From positions 744,001 to 808,000 of the forward strand of contig QPFY01000007.1 of NCBI GenBank assembly GCA_003665825.1: DNA of 64,000 nt. The letters run 5' to 3'. Below, piece after piece: positions 44,382-55,421 of the stretch. Below the pieces are notes generated by a model. The model was not told the origin of the DNA and searched no databases. It saw nothing but the letters and a program-made list of their open reading frames with translations. Each line of letters opens with the position of its first letter. Within the stretch, counting starts at the first letter, position 1. Source of the DNA: Microbotryum silenes-acaulis (taxonomy: Eukaryota > Basidiomycota > Microbotryomycetes > Microbotryales > Microbotryaceae). Made by a program: the position numbers and the translations under genes.

Positions 44382-47300
44382 TCAAGCAAAATTCCACGCT
44401 TCGGATGAAGTTGCGTCGAGGCAGCACCTGTGGAAGACGAAAACAAGGTTCAACGGGTGCCCAATCGGCCGTGTCGCGCCCGCCGACTCACATCCAGACA
44501 CGGGTCTTGTAGACCCTGAACAGTTCTCTCACGAGTTCACGGAAATCGACGCGAGTGTTGGCGGTGTAGTAGAACGTCAACTTGCGACGATCCCATTGCC
44601 ACTCGGCATCAAAGACTTCCATCGGAAGGCCTGCATCAGCGAAGACAGGGTCAGTATTTCTTCTGGCGATGACCTCAGCAGCTTGTACATGGGACTGACT
44701 TCTTTGCGCCACCTTCTGCCTCACCAACGCCAAGGCCTTGACTTCGTCTTGCGCCTTGCTCAACAACTGGTGCGTGTCCGAAGCACTGGCTTTCCCAAAC
44801 AGCCGCTTGGGTGCGAACTCCTTCGTCATCCTTGCCAACGTGGCCGCGTTGGGTGGTCCACCCGTGTTCGCAGCCCCACCGGGTCCTCTCGGGTCCATCC
44901 CACCGCCGCCGCCACCGCCGCCATTGTGCGCAAGCTGTCCCAGCGCAATTTCGACGAGTCGTTGCTGAAACGCCTGGACTTCATCCAATGAACAAGGCTT
45001 GAAGAACTTGCCAATGTCCTTGCCGCGATCGGCCTCGACAATCACCAGATCGCCTTGGCGTAATTGCAGGTTCGGGTCGTCAACGAAGAACAGGTCCTTG
45101 CGTCCGGCTTTGAACTCGACGATGTACAAGGGCGCGTTGGCCGGAACGCTGTGCAGTGGGATGCCGCGACCGAGGTTCGACAAGTCGCCATTCGACCCTT
45201 TGTTCCCGGTCCCAGTGTTGCCCGTCGCATTTGGAGTGCCCTGGGGTGCGCCGCTCGGTGGGGGTCCGCTGTTGTTAGGAGGTCCGCCTCGAGGGCGCGG
45301 TGCAAGTCCCTGACCCTGTCCCTGTCCAGTATAGAACGACTGGGGTGGGGGGACGCCAAATCCATGCTGTACCGAATGCTGTGGCATCCCACCGCCCGGG
45401 CCCATCGCCATCTGCGAAGGAGGTGGGGGAGGAGGTAGTGCACCGTAGTTGCCGAAATTCGAGGCCCCTTGACCGTACATTCCAGGGTATCCCGAAGCGG
45501 GACCGCCGGGAGGGGGCGGCGGTGGTGGAATCTGGCCCATCAAGCCAGGCATGAACCCGGAGCGCTGTTGTGGAGGAGCCTGCGACATGGTCGGTTGACT
45601 TGTCGGGGGCGGCCGGAAGGCCCCGAGACCGAGATCGGGTGCACCAGAGGCGAATGGATGCATGGGACCGGTGGTGCTAGCCGTTTTCCCAGGCGACGTG
45701 CCACCAAATTCGAAGCGCGAGGTCACTCGTTGCGCGGTCGAAGGGGACAGCGAAGTTGTCGGCACCGAAGGCTGGGGCAGGAAGAAGGCCTTCGTCGCCC
45801 TGGAGGAGTCGTCGCCGGAGCTGGAGCTGACCGCGGCCGGTGTCGACGACGCCACGCCCGAGGATCGAACGGGAGGGGAGCGAGACGATTCGACGTCGCT
45901 GAAATGCCGGCTCGAGCGCATCGGAGGAAAATTGACCGGCATCGATCCGACATGACCTAGACCACCAGGACTCCGAGGTGACGTCGAAGATGCCGTCTGT
46001 CCGCCAACGACGGCCGCATGAGCCTCGAGGTTGAGATGCAGCGAGTTGAGATCCGCCGCGAGGTCGTCGTCGTTGATGGCCGAGCTTCCCAGGCCAAAGC
46101 GACGATCACCGTCGTTGCTACCGAGTGCCATCGAGCCAAAGCCTCCGTTGTGCTGACTCGGCGGCGATCGAGCCTCAGGGAGGTGGAAGCCGATCTGCGA
46201 GCGACTTGACGGGTTGAACGTGGCGAAGGAATGTCGTCGCGAGGTCGCACCGGACTTGGTCGGAGGGACGAACGAGTCGTCGTCTTCGTTCTCGGCTTCG
46301 TTCAGGGTGCGCTCGGAGCGACCCCAGACCAGATCACCTCTCATTCGTCCGCTTCCGACGGCGCCGAGCGAGTGGTCCCTTCGTGCTTTGTATGTCCCCG
46401 CTCCCGTGCCGAATCCCCTCGTTTCGCCCGGAGGCTCAAAGAGCAGCCGACTTCCATCGCGAGAAAAGGGCGACATGTTACTCAAGCCGATTCCACTCGT
46501 CGTATCCTCGCTTGCCCAGGGTCCGTCGCTCTCGGCGCGCAGTCTCGACCGCCCTTCCCGGTCGGCATCCTCCCAGCCAAAGGACGAGGCTCGAGTCGCC
46601 GAAGAGCTGCGCCAGCCCGTTTGGGCGCCACGACCGAGTCCGATGCCCCCGGAGAACGAGTTCGCACCGGCGAATGCTCCTAAAGCAGGTCGGGACGGGG
46701 CTGGCTCGTCGGCATCATGCCCGCCGCTGGACGACGTCAGGCTCGGCGAAGTTTGGCCGATTCGTATAGGATTGACGGGCAGCGAGGTCGAAAAGTGCGA
46801 CCCTGACGACTGGAATCCATAGGCATCATTCGTCGAGTGGTTCATCTCCGGAAAGGAGCCGTTCAGCGCAGCCAAAGTCTTGGGTACAGCTGCTATGTCG
46901 GAGAGGGCGGAAGCAGAGGAATAGGATCGCGAGCGAGGTTTGGCGGACGAAGATGAACACGACTGGCCTGGCGGATGGGCTGGAGACGGCAAGGGAGGCG
47001 GAGAAAAATAGCTCCTCGGAGGTGATGCAAGTGATGAGGAAAGCGGCGCTCGGGCGTCAAGAAACGGATAGATCGGTCGATAGTGTGGTCGAATGTGACC
47101 GCCAAAGATCTGGGCGAGCGCGGCTTGGGTGTGCTCGCTTTCGGGTTCCGATCCGATAGGAGGCGACAAGAGTGCTGTATTCGCCGAAGCACTTGAGTCA
47201 GTATCGCAAGCTCGCATCCACGCAAAGTGACTCCCTCGATACGTGTAAAACTGACCTGCGGTCGGGACGCCTGGATCGTCGTCGTGAGTACTGAGACTGG

Positions 47301-47505
47301 TGGGGCGTCGGTCACTGCCCTCGTCTCGTTCGTGGTCGTGATCACTCGCGGTGCCCGGTTTGCGATGGCCGAGAACGGCTGCCGAAGAAGGCGCCCACGA
47401 GATGGCAGATGTAGGCAGAGCGGTCAGGCCCAATGAGTTAGGCGGTGAGCCAGCAATGGTCAGGGAAGACGGTTTGGTCGCTGCCGAGGACCAGGTGGTC
47501 GTCAA
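44382..47505 (-). CDS. PSP1: PSP1 C-terminal domain protein (5' end unresolved)
   Basis: Main exon 47505-44492 and a short last exon 44427-44382 code at least 1019 residues. The C-terminal 200 residues form the PSP1 domain (LYIVEFKAGRKDLFF, GDLVIVEADRGKDIGKF, LTFYYTANTRVDFRELVREL) and end RVWMCCLDATSS after the last intron, which restores the conserved RxWMC. The N-terminal 800 residues are Ser/Pro/Gly-rich with poly-Gly and poly-Pro. The frame at 47505 begins with TTG and its first ATG lies about 95 codons further in, so an upstream exon is likely; the ATG at 47889 (MTVRAREQQQ) with an acceptor at the CCTCAG near 47555 is one candidate. Known Psp1 suppresses polymerase alpha mutations in yeast. 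Confidence 0.8.
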
Positions 47506-48829
47506 GCCGTCAAAGGTATGGATGTGGTGAGATTGAAAATAGGAAGGTAGAGTCGCCTGAGGTGGGTGGGAAGGCGAGACGTTGGAGGAGGTCGCGAACG
47601 ACGAGACGGAAGAGCGGGGTGAACGATCGCTCGCGTCGTGGGGTCGAACCGGGGACGAACTTGGCTCCCGTTTGGTCGTCGCTGGCGGCCGTGGAGACGC
47701 CCGCGTCGACTCGTTGGGGACCTACGAAGACGACGAAAGGTTCCGGTGTCGACACCAAAATCGAACGACAGGTTCGGGGGTTTGGTGTCGGAGTGAGGTT
47801 GGAGACGGAGAGCGCGCGAGGACGGCAAGAGTGGGGAACCCGTTCAAGGAGTCAGCTCGCTGCTGCTGCTCTCTGGCCCGGACGGTCATCTGCTGGCTGT
47901 GCTAAGGCCTCTGAGGGCTGAGGGCTGAGCGCCGGCGGGCCCGCTGCCGGAGACTCCACGCGGGCACACGGGCGGGACGCGCCCGGCCAGCGACGCCAAA
48001 AAGGAGAAGCCCAGCCCAGCCCGGGGCCGCAGCCCCCTGCAGTGATGCAATGCACGCACTTCGCACTTCGATCGAGCCAATAACCAAAACACTCCTTTCC
48101 AACTCACCCTGGACCAAATGTGGGTGTGATCAAACGACTCTAGTCCCGAGGCGTTCACCTGTCGGTGTCGGAGTGTCGAGTCACGAGTGAGCGTCAGTGC
48201 AAGCTTCGGAGAGCCCGAGCGCGGCACGTGAGCACCAGCTCTGCAGTACCCGGGTGGTGCAGTCAATGGCCGGGGGCGTTCTGCGATGCCGCTCACATAT
48301 CAAGGCGGCTCTGTTACTTCACTCACCGGGGATGTCATGCGAGATGGGATAGAAGCCAAGTCGTGGATGCTTAGGCTGTGCGGGTGGTCGGTTCACCGTG
48401 TTTCGTGAACTTGAAGTGGAACTTGCGGTGGCGCGAAGCTCAACCCGCTTGGCTGGTGGGCGCCCTGCCTACCCGGGTGACCGTCACACCCCAGCGGGCT
48501 GTTCAAGTCAAGTGGGGGTGGGGGTCGCAGTCTTGCGGGAAGGCGGAATCTCGGTGGGCAAGGATTACTGGGGTCGATGATCCAAGCACAGATCAAGTCG
48601 ATGTCTCGCGGGGCGTAGGCGAGTCTTGCTTTCATAGTTGCGGCGACTCGGAAGGGCGAGGGGTGATTGCTGCTCAATGATGTTCCCCGAGTGGCAAGGA
48701 GAGGGTCATCACGCTCATGTCAGACCGAGCATGCAACAGGGAGCTGCTGCCCGAGCAAGCGCTACAGGACAGCGAGCTAGACTCAATTCCACCTTAGTCA
48801 ACAACATAGCTTGTACATTTGAACATGCA
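47506..48829. other. 5' region of PSP1 and intergenic sequence
   Basis: The left 380 nt probably hold the first exon and intron of PSP1. The rest, up to the stop of the GPALPP1-like gene, shows only short frames on both strands. A CCCAG-rich patch lies near 48009-48020. No gene is supported. Confidence 0.35.
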
Positions 48830-50245
48830 TTACAAGTAGCTTCCCCCTCCGAAGCGTCCACCGAGATCCCGGGCGTTCTTGATCATGTCCGAACGCTTCG
48901 AGTCATCCAATAACCGTCCTCCGACGCTCATGTCCCGGTCATGGTCCCAGATCCCCGGCGGCGCTTTGTCGTCCTTTTCTTTGATTTTGGACGACTTGGC
49001 ATGCTGATCGAGCAGTGTCGCATTGCGTGAAGATTTCTATCAACAGAAGCGCAGGGGGAATCCCTTGATCAGTGGCTAATTCGGCAGGCTCACAGAGGAC
49101 TGCGCGCGTTCACACAGCAGCACATACGGAACCCAAGTCGTGATACAAATACCGGACTCACATTGTGTCGATCTACCTCGTCACGCAACTGCTGGTCCCT
49201 CATCCTCTTTCTCCTCTGCTCATCCGTCTCTTCAGGCTGACCGGCACCTCCACCGCCGTTTGAAATCTCGGCTTTTCGCTTCCTCCCCATCATCTCGTCC
49301 TCGAGTCGTTTCTGCCTCTCTTGCGGTGTTTCGGTCCATAGGTTCACGTCTTCGGGGTTGGGTTTGCCCGCACTGCCATGGGCCATGCCTTTGCCGGCCA
49401 TCTGCTGGAACCCTCGTGACTTGAGCTTGGTCGGGTCCATGGCTGGGTTGGGGCACGGAACCGTTAAGGAGGATCAGCACCTCTCTGACTCGGGACCCCA
49501 ATTCAGTTTTGAATCTTACACGACATGAGATCCAGGTCCTTGGGAGGGACCATCATCCACTCCTCTCGTTTCGGCTTCTCATTCTTCTTCCTCTCGGCCT
49601 CCCTCTCGCGTTCCCTTTGCCTCTCTTCGTGCTCTCGCACCAAACGCACACCTTCGTTCTCCTCCGAGTAGCCTGATGCGCCGGCAGGTAAAGGCATCGG
49701 TCCGAACGCATCGTCGTCATCATCCGAGTAAAGGTTCGAAAGGGGCGTTTCCTTCTTGTACGGTCGCAGTGGTGGAGAAGCAGCCGAGGAGGACACGGCC
49801 CCTGAGACCGAAGCTGACGGGCGGTAGTCAGAGGGCAGCGTGGGTCCGAGAACCTTCTTCGTAGGTGCATCTGGAGCTGTTGATGGGCCTGCCGCGATAC
49901 TTGAGGTGGTCGTCGTCCGGGCGGCGGCTAGATCGGGTGGAAGCGAAGGGCCATAGTCGTCGTCCGAGTCGTCGTTATCTTGCACCGGCGCGGCCAAAGA
50001 CGGTCCAGCGGCTGTGGGAGCTGATGGGGGAAGAACAGGTCCAGCTGTTTGTGTAGATGGTCGTGAAGGGCCCGCTGTGACATGAGGAGGTAGCTGAGGG
50101 TCGGCAGCTGACCTCGACGACGAGGACGATGAAGCAGCGCCCAGATGGGGAGGCAATTGAGGACCTGCGCGGAGAAACTGGTTGAGAATGAGTGAGTGGA
50201 ACAATAACATAACGTTGATCGACGTGGCCTACCGGCTTGTGGCAT
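48830..50245 (-). CDS. GPALPP-motif (DUF3752) protein
   Basis: Four exons (50245-50233, 50164-49520, 49442-49162, 49036-48830) give 381 residues. Exon 1 is 13 nt and codes MPQA plus the first base of the next Gly; splicing completes the first motif GPQLPP. Further GPxLPP-like motifs follow (DPQLPP, GPVLPP, GPSLPP, GPTLPS). The C-terminal DUF3752 region has EEWMMVPPKDLD, DPTKLKSRGF, PQERQKRLEDE and DRDMSVGGRLLDDSKR. Human GPALPP1 has this layout; its function is not established, with a nuclear, possibly spliceosome-related role. It diverges from the HAD hydrolase gene. Confidence 0.88.
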
Positions 50246-50535
50246 GTCGATGAGTGTTGAGCAAGGCGATGCTGTGCAGGACTGTGCAGGAGCGCAAGAG
50301 ACGGTGCGCGACGATCCGCGCGAGAGCTCTCACGACTTTCATCCTCCCTCCTCCTCCCTCACCTGCGCGATAGCTCGTCTGCTCATAGTGGTGCTTGGCA
50401 TTCCCGAGCATGTCTATGTTTATACCCCGCATCTCACCCGTCGGACTAGGGTGTATACGGCGACCGTCCCTGGCGTGTGCTACGTCATTAGCGCGCCGGC
50501 GACTCAACAGTTAGTTCGGTCCACCCTCGCCGCAG

Positions 50536-52129
50536 CCCTTTCCCCCGACTTTCGTGCAAAGTGAAAGCTTATCTCGATCGAGTTCTGTATCCCGTTCAGC
50601 CTCTTCTGGGTCTAGGAAACCGGTTGCGTTTGCATTTGATATCGTACGTCCTTTCAGACAGATATCACGCTCGCGAGTCGCTCGCTCGATCCTATTGGCC
50701 CCCCCCCACCTGACGTCAACGTCGGACCTCCTCGCTCATCCAACCCAACCTAGGACGGCGTCCTCAAACAAGGATCCCACGTCCTCCCCCGAGCCAAACG
50801 AACCCTCGCCGTCCTTTCAGGCCAGAACAAACTCTCTCAGAAATTCCCCTTCATCTGCCTCACCAATGGAGGTGGATCGATCGAGGCCACTCGCGCGCAA
50901 AGCTTGACTCGCGAATTGGGCGTCGAGATTGGCGAAGGGCAGGTGGTGCAGAGTCATACCATCTTCAGGGGTTTGGTGCCCCAATTCGAGGATAAGTCTG
51001 TCTTGGTAATTGGAGGAGTCAAGGATCATTGTCGCAAAGTCGCACAACAGTTGAGTTACCCCGGGGAAGCAGAGCTGCGCATCTTAGAACGTTGAACTGA
51101 AGCTGTTGGCCGCGAACAAAACAGTTATGGGTTCAAGCACGTCTACATTCCGGAGGACGTACTACACTGGCAAGCAAGCGTGTGGCCCTTTCAAAAATTG
51201 ACGAAAAAAGAAGTCGTTTACGCCAAGGTAGGAGATTACTGGAGCAGAGTTTTCTTTTGTCGCGAAAGTCGGCCTGACCCGGACCCTTCTCCCTTTTGTC
51301 TTCCAGGCCGACGTCGACTTTTCCAAAATATCCTTTGCCGCCATCCTAGTCTTCCATGACTCCTTCAATTGGGGTCGAGACGTCCAACTGATATGCGACG
51401 TCCTATCCTCGTCCCAAGGCGTGTTGGGGACGAGCAAATCGACTTCCGAATGGGAAAGCTCACCTCAATTGCCCGTACATTTCTCCAATCCGGATTTACT
51501 ATGGGGGAACGAGTTCTCCCAACCCCGGTTCGGGCAAGGCGCTTTCCAAGAAAGTGTTGCGGCGGTTTGGAAGCGGACGTACAACAAGGATTTGATCAGG
51601 TGCGCGCGTCGGCGCCCGGGTCAGGGGGGGGGGGGGTTGTCCAGAGCACATCGAGACTGATGATCTGGACCTGGGCCGTGCTGCACAGAACGACGGGTGG
51701 CAAACCTACCTCACACACATACAAATACGCTTCATCCCTCCTGTCCCACCACATCCGATCCCTCTCCAAGCCTCACACCCATTCATCCTCTGAATCACTC
51801 CACGAAGCCGTCGTCAATTCCGACGCAAGGCCAATCGAAGGCAACGTCTACATGCTGGGAGACAACCCGGCTTCAGATATTGCGGGAGCGAATGCGTTTG
51901 GGTGGGAGAGTATACTGGTTAGGACGGGGGTGTTTAGAGGGGATGTTAAAGACGCGGAGCATCGGCCGACGATTGTGAAGGATGACGTTTGGGTAAGTCT
52001 TAGCGTCCCGAGGGCGAGCGAGGGCGAGAATGAGGGGCAGGAGCTGACACCTATGGCTTTCGTCTGCATATTGAACAGGAAGGGGTCAAATGGGCCCTCC
52101 AAAGAGAAGGCTGGGGTGAACTACTATAG
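50536..52129 (+). CDS. HAD-superfamily IIA hydrolase, HDHD5/CECR5-like (5' end unresolved)
   Basis: Exons 50536(?)-50643, 50754-51049, 51125-51227, 51307-51599, 51689-51992 and 52079-52129. HAD motif I is assembled over the first intron as FAFDIDGVLKQG; motif II is ICLTNGGGS; the C-terminal motifs are YMLGDNPASDIAGA. The intervening YGFKHVYIPEDVL and NPDLLWGNEF blocks follow the mitochondrial YKR070W/CECR5 family. No ATG precedes the first supported exon in frame; a CGCAG acceptor at 50535 would join an upstream exon, perhaps from the ATG at 50410 (MSMFIPRISP). The intron at 51600-51688 has a run of 13 G. Substrate is unknown. Confidence 0.8.
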
Positions 52130-52310
52130 AAAGTCCACAGCGCGCTCAATATAGAAAGCCGATCGTCGTCAATGGGACTTGCAATTGCAATAGACAGAGA
52201 AGCGTACGGAATTGAGGCGTTTTTCAGCAAGACTGAGGTACAGGGAGTGAACAAACTTTTTGGTGGGACATGCGATGCGATGCGAAGAGCCAAGTGGACG
52301 AGTGGGTGAG

Positions 52311-54285
52311 CTAAAAGAGCAGACGGGTGGGCAAGAACTTTGCGCTGTCGGCTGCTTGTTCGGAGAAAGAGTCTTTGAAAGCCAAGAGGCCACACTGCGG
52401 GACGAGGAGCAGAAGACAATCTGGGCAAATTCTCCGGAAGATGGGCTTCTGCATGTTTTGAAATGACTCACTAAAATCCCTGCCGCCATGAAGACGACGG
52501 ACACGATCGCCCAGAGGACCCCCCAGCACGCTGACGAGCCACCGTAGCGCTTTGCGAAGACGGAGGCATCGGACTCGTTAACCTTGCGGAGGATGAGCTG
52601 TGAGATACATGGGAAGGCCACAACACGTCAGCACTCTGAGCTTTGAGCGCACCTATATCCTTACCCGGGTACGTACATCGTCGAACTGGGCATCAAAGAC
52701 GAGCACGGGTTAGCAAGAGTATGTAGAAAAGAAAAGTGGGGCTGGGGCGGACTCACAATATCCCATACTGAGTACAGGGCTGACATGACACCGATAAACA
52801 GAACCTCATATCGCAACTAGTCGCTCATACTTCATCGTCGTCAGCTGGAGTGCTCTTCTCTCAAGGTGTGGAGGGAGGTGGACCAAACTGACCGCAGCTC
52901 CATGAGCAATGAACCATCCGGCAACCAAGAGGCCGATCGAAACCAAGATCGTCACGATCGTCAACCAGTCCTTTCTTCCCCACCATAGAATGATAATGAA
53001 CGCTACCGCAAGCACAAACGAGGCGATTTTGGACGCGACAATGTCGAATCCGCAGAAGATGAGGAGCGCCCCTATCAACGAAGATCCGAGATAGCCTGCC
53101 GGGAGCGTGATGGCGGAGATGCCGCCGGACACTGGATGATCAAAGTATGCATGTGAGTAACAATTTTGAATGATCAAAGATCGCTCGAACAAAGTCACTC
53201 ATTGTGCAGCCGCCTTCTCGCGGATCGAGAGTGATGCTCTTGATTCTTGCGCCAGTGCAGCATCCCGTCGCAGCGCTAAATCATGAATTATATGCATGCT
53301 CAGCGTCTGATCGACAGTGTTGGTCCAAAATGACGACTTTATCATCATATCACAACTCACTGGCCAAACTGTGGAAGGAACGCATCGGTGCAGATCGTCA
53401 GCCATGGTGCCCATAGTTTCACGCCTTACTGCATGAATCGCCCACCTCATGGAAAGCGATCGTGAGCATCTTGAGAGGGTACAAGATCCATTTTACTGTC
53501 ACGGATAGTGTTCCGATCAGCGTCAGCAAACGAGTGTCAGAGTACCAGCACAGACTCTGGGAAAGATCTCTCCGTGAAGAGTGAAAAGTGAGACTTACGG
53601 ACTGGTACGTGCCACAGGATGGCGATAATGACGACATACTATGTGGGTATGGAATAGCGCCAGAGTTTGATGAGCTCAGAGAGAGTCGTAGGGGTCATTC
53701 AACGAGGGTGCGATCATGGCCTTTGGCCGGTGCGTGCACGAAAGCTCCTGAAGCGAACCGCTCACTCTCAAGTTGAGCTGCCGGGCCAGACCGAGTCCTC
53801 ACTCACAGCAGCGATGACCTGTGCGAGCAATATAAAGCTCGAACTTCAGCCAGCGTACAGTAATCCAAAACTGAGTGAATGAAACAACTCACTCCCAGCG
53901 TGACCTTCTGAGTATCACTCGGCTCCAAGCTCAAACTGCGCCGCATGAGTATAGGCTGCGGTGAGGACAAACCGGACGGCAAACCGCGGCTGCGCAAGAG
54001 AGTCGGAGATTCGTAGGGGGGTAACTTGACAGCGGTTGAATGGATTGTGGAAGCCCATCTTGCTTTTGAATCCTCGTCTGGGTTGGTCGAGCGTCGAAGG
54101 GTGCGCTTCCTCTCCCTGACCTGCACGAACCCATCGCGAGCTGCTGCGGTGTTCACGGGCCTCGTCGTCGTCGAGTCCGAATCGACCTGTGAGAAGGCGG
54201 AGTCGACGAGGGAGGAAGCTTGTCGAGGGACGAGGTCAAGCGGTGACTCGAAAAGATTGTCATGTGCAGCTGCTATAGGTGACAT
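52311..54285 (-). CDS. Peptidase M50B-like membrane protein with three microexons
   Basis: Eleven exons: 54285-53893, 53818-53807 (12 nt), 53638-53599, 53495-53446, 53368-53361 (8 nt), 53275-53199, 53131-52893, 52816-52757, 52685-52677 (9 nt), 52597-52472, 52394-52311. They sum to 366 codons, 365 residues. After a disordered N-terminus, TQKVTLGVIAAYVVIIAILWHVP begins the membrane part. The zinc motif HEFGH is built from three exons, followed by GGCTM and LPAGYLGSSLIG, several hydrophobic helices, and SVWDIFDDLI, whose FDD is the 9-nt exon. These are the family blocks of fungal M50B-like proteins, integral membrane metalloproteases of unknown substrate. Confidence 0.88.
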
Positions 54286-55421
54286 GGCTATGGCTATGGT
54301 GGGTGTGGGTGTGGGTGTAAGAGGACGTTCAAAAATAAGACGACTCGGCAGACAAAGCCGGTGTCGGCGTCAGTTGAGCCAGCGGTGGCTGCGCGAGGCT
54401 GCCCGCGACGCGACGCGTTATAGGGATCGTGGGCGGTGCAATCCTGTGCAATCCGGGGCGCAAGTTCGGGCTCGATTTCTTTCTCATCCTCACTCAAACG
54501 CCCATGGCGAAGCCAAACAGTCTGATAAAGAATACGACCAGCGAATCACATTACCCTAACTAGTAAAAAAAAAAAGTGTCGATCCGCGACCCATGTACCT
54601 AAAATCGCTGTTTTTGACTGTTGCGGCCCGAAGGGCCGCCTGTGGTGAATGTATCAGCATACTGTTGAGTCTGCCGCACCTGCCTGTGGTATCAGTGTCC
54701 CGACCAGAAGTCATGTATGACCCTTTCTGCATTTTCTGGACCATAAAAGTCGAGCTACAGCCCGAGTACGATTTTTCTCGAGTTTTGAAGTGGTGCGGAA
54801 CTGTTGAGCGGTATATGCAGTATTTAATGTATAGGAAGCGCGTGGGTTTGCATGACACTTCTTCTACAGAGGTCAGGCGTGGTCCCGCTGTCGTTGACGC
54901 GCGGGCGCGGGCGCGGGCGGGGCTTACGCTGCGCGATGGGCGCCGTCAATCACGTGACGTATCGCTGACATTGCGACACCGGTTTTAGGGGCTCAATGTC
55001 CAACAACAACATAAACCCGCGCCCCTCTAACCCTTTACTTTTTCTTGCCACTCTCATCAAATTTTGGTAACACTCATTCGAGGCGAAACCCTCGGCACTA
55101 CGCCCCGGTCTGCCCTGTTCCCAAGGTCGCCAGGGAGGGCCATCGCAACCTCGACGAGTCTTGGGCGCGAGGGAAGCGCCGTACCATGGCTGCTCGAGTG
55201 CCCCCGCTGCTGGGCGCCCCGCGGCTCGACCCTCCTCTTCGTCCCGACTCCCGCTCCGATCAACAGAATCAGCCCCCTGCGCGTCATGACAACAGCCCAA
55301 CCGATCTTGATATTGCGACGCATATACGAGCCCGCCGTGCAGCTGTGCAGAACGGACAGCGTGGTCAGCGACTCAGCGCGATGGCCGACCCGACGCTGAA
55401 CGCGACTGTTTCCTGAGTTGA
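54286..55421. other. Promoter of M50B-like gene and left flank of Helitron remnant
   Basis: Right after the M50B start, about 20 nt upstream, lies a short GTGGGT tandem run (54298-54317). A GC-rich (GCGGGC)n-like patch at 54899-54922 and a CACGTGACGT site at 54951-54960 follow. Frames over 55045-55416 are open but cannot be assigned; they may be the poorly conserved N-terminal part of the Helitron protein. The left end of the element was not found. Confidence 0.35.

Noticed and set aside
53803..53880. Longer second exon in the M50B-like gene reading FILLAQVIAA
   Set aside because: It cannot be joined in phase to exon 1; the 12-nt exon GTCATCGCTGCT has proper splice sites and keeps phase on both sides.
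54298..54317. GTGGGT tandem run near the M50B start as telomere-like repeat
   Set aside because: Only about three short units, inside a unique genic region; ordinary simple sequence.
54556..54858. 100-codon minus frame upstream of the M50B-like gene
   Set aside because: No recognisable sequence, basic and Cys-scattered composition, no conserved context.
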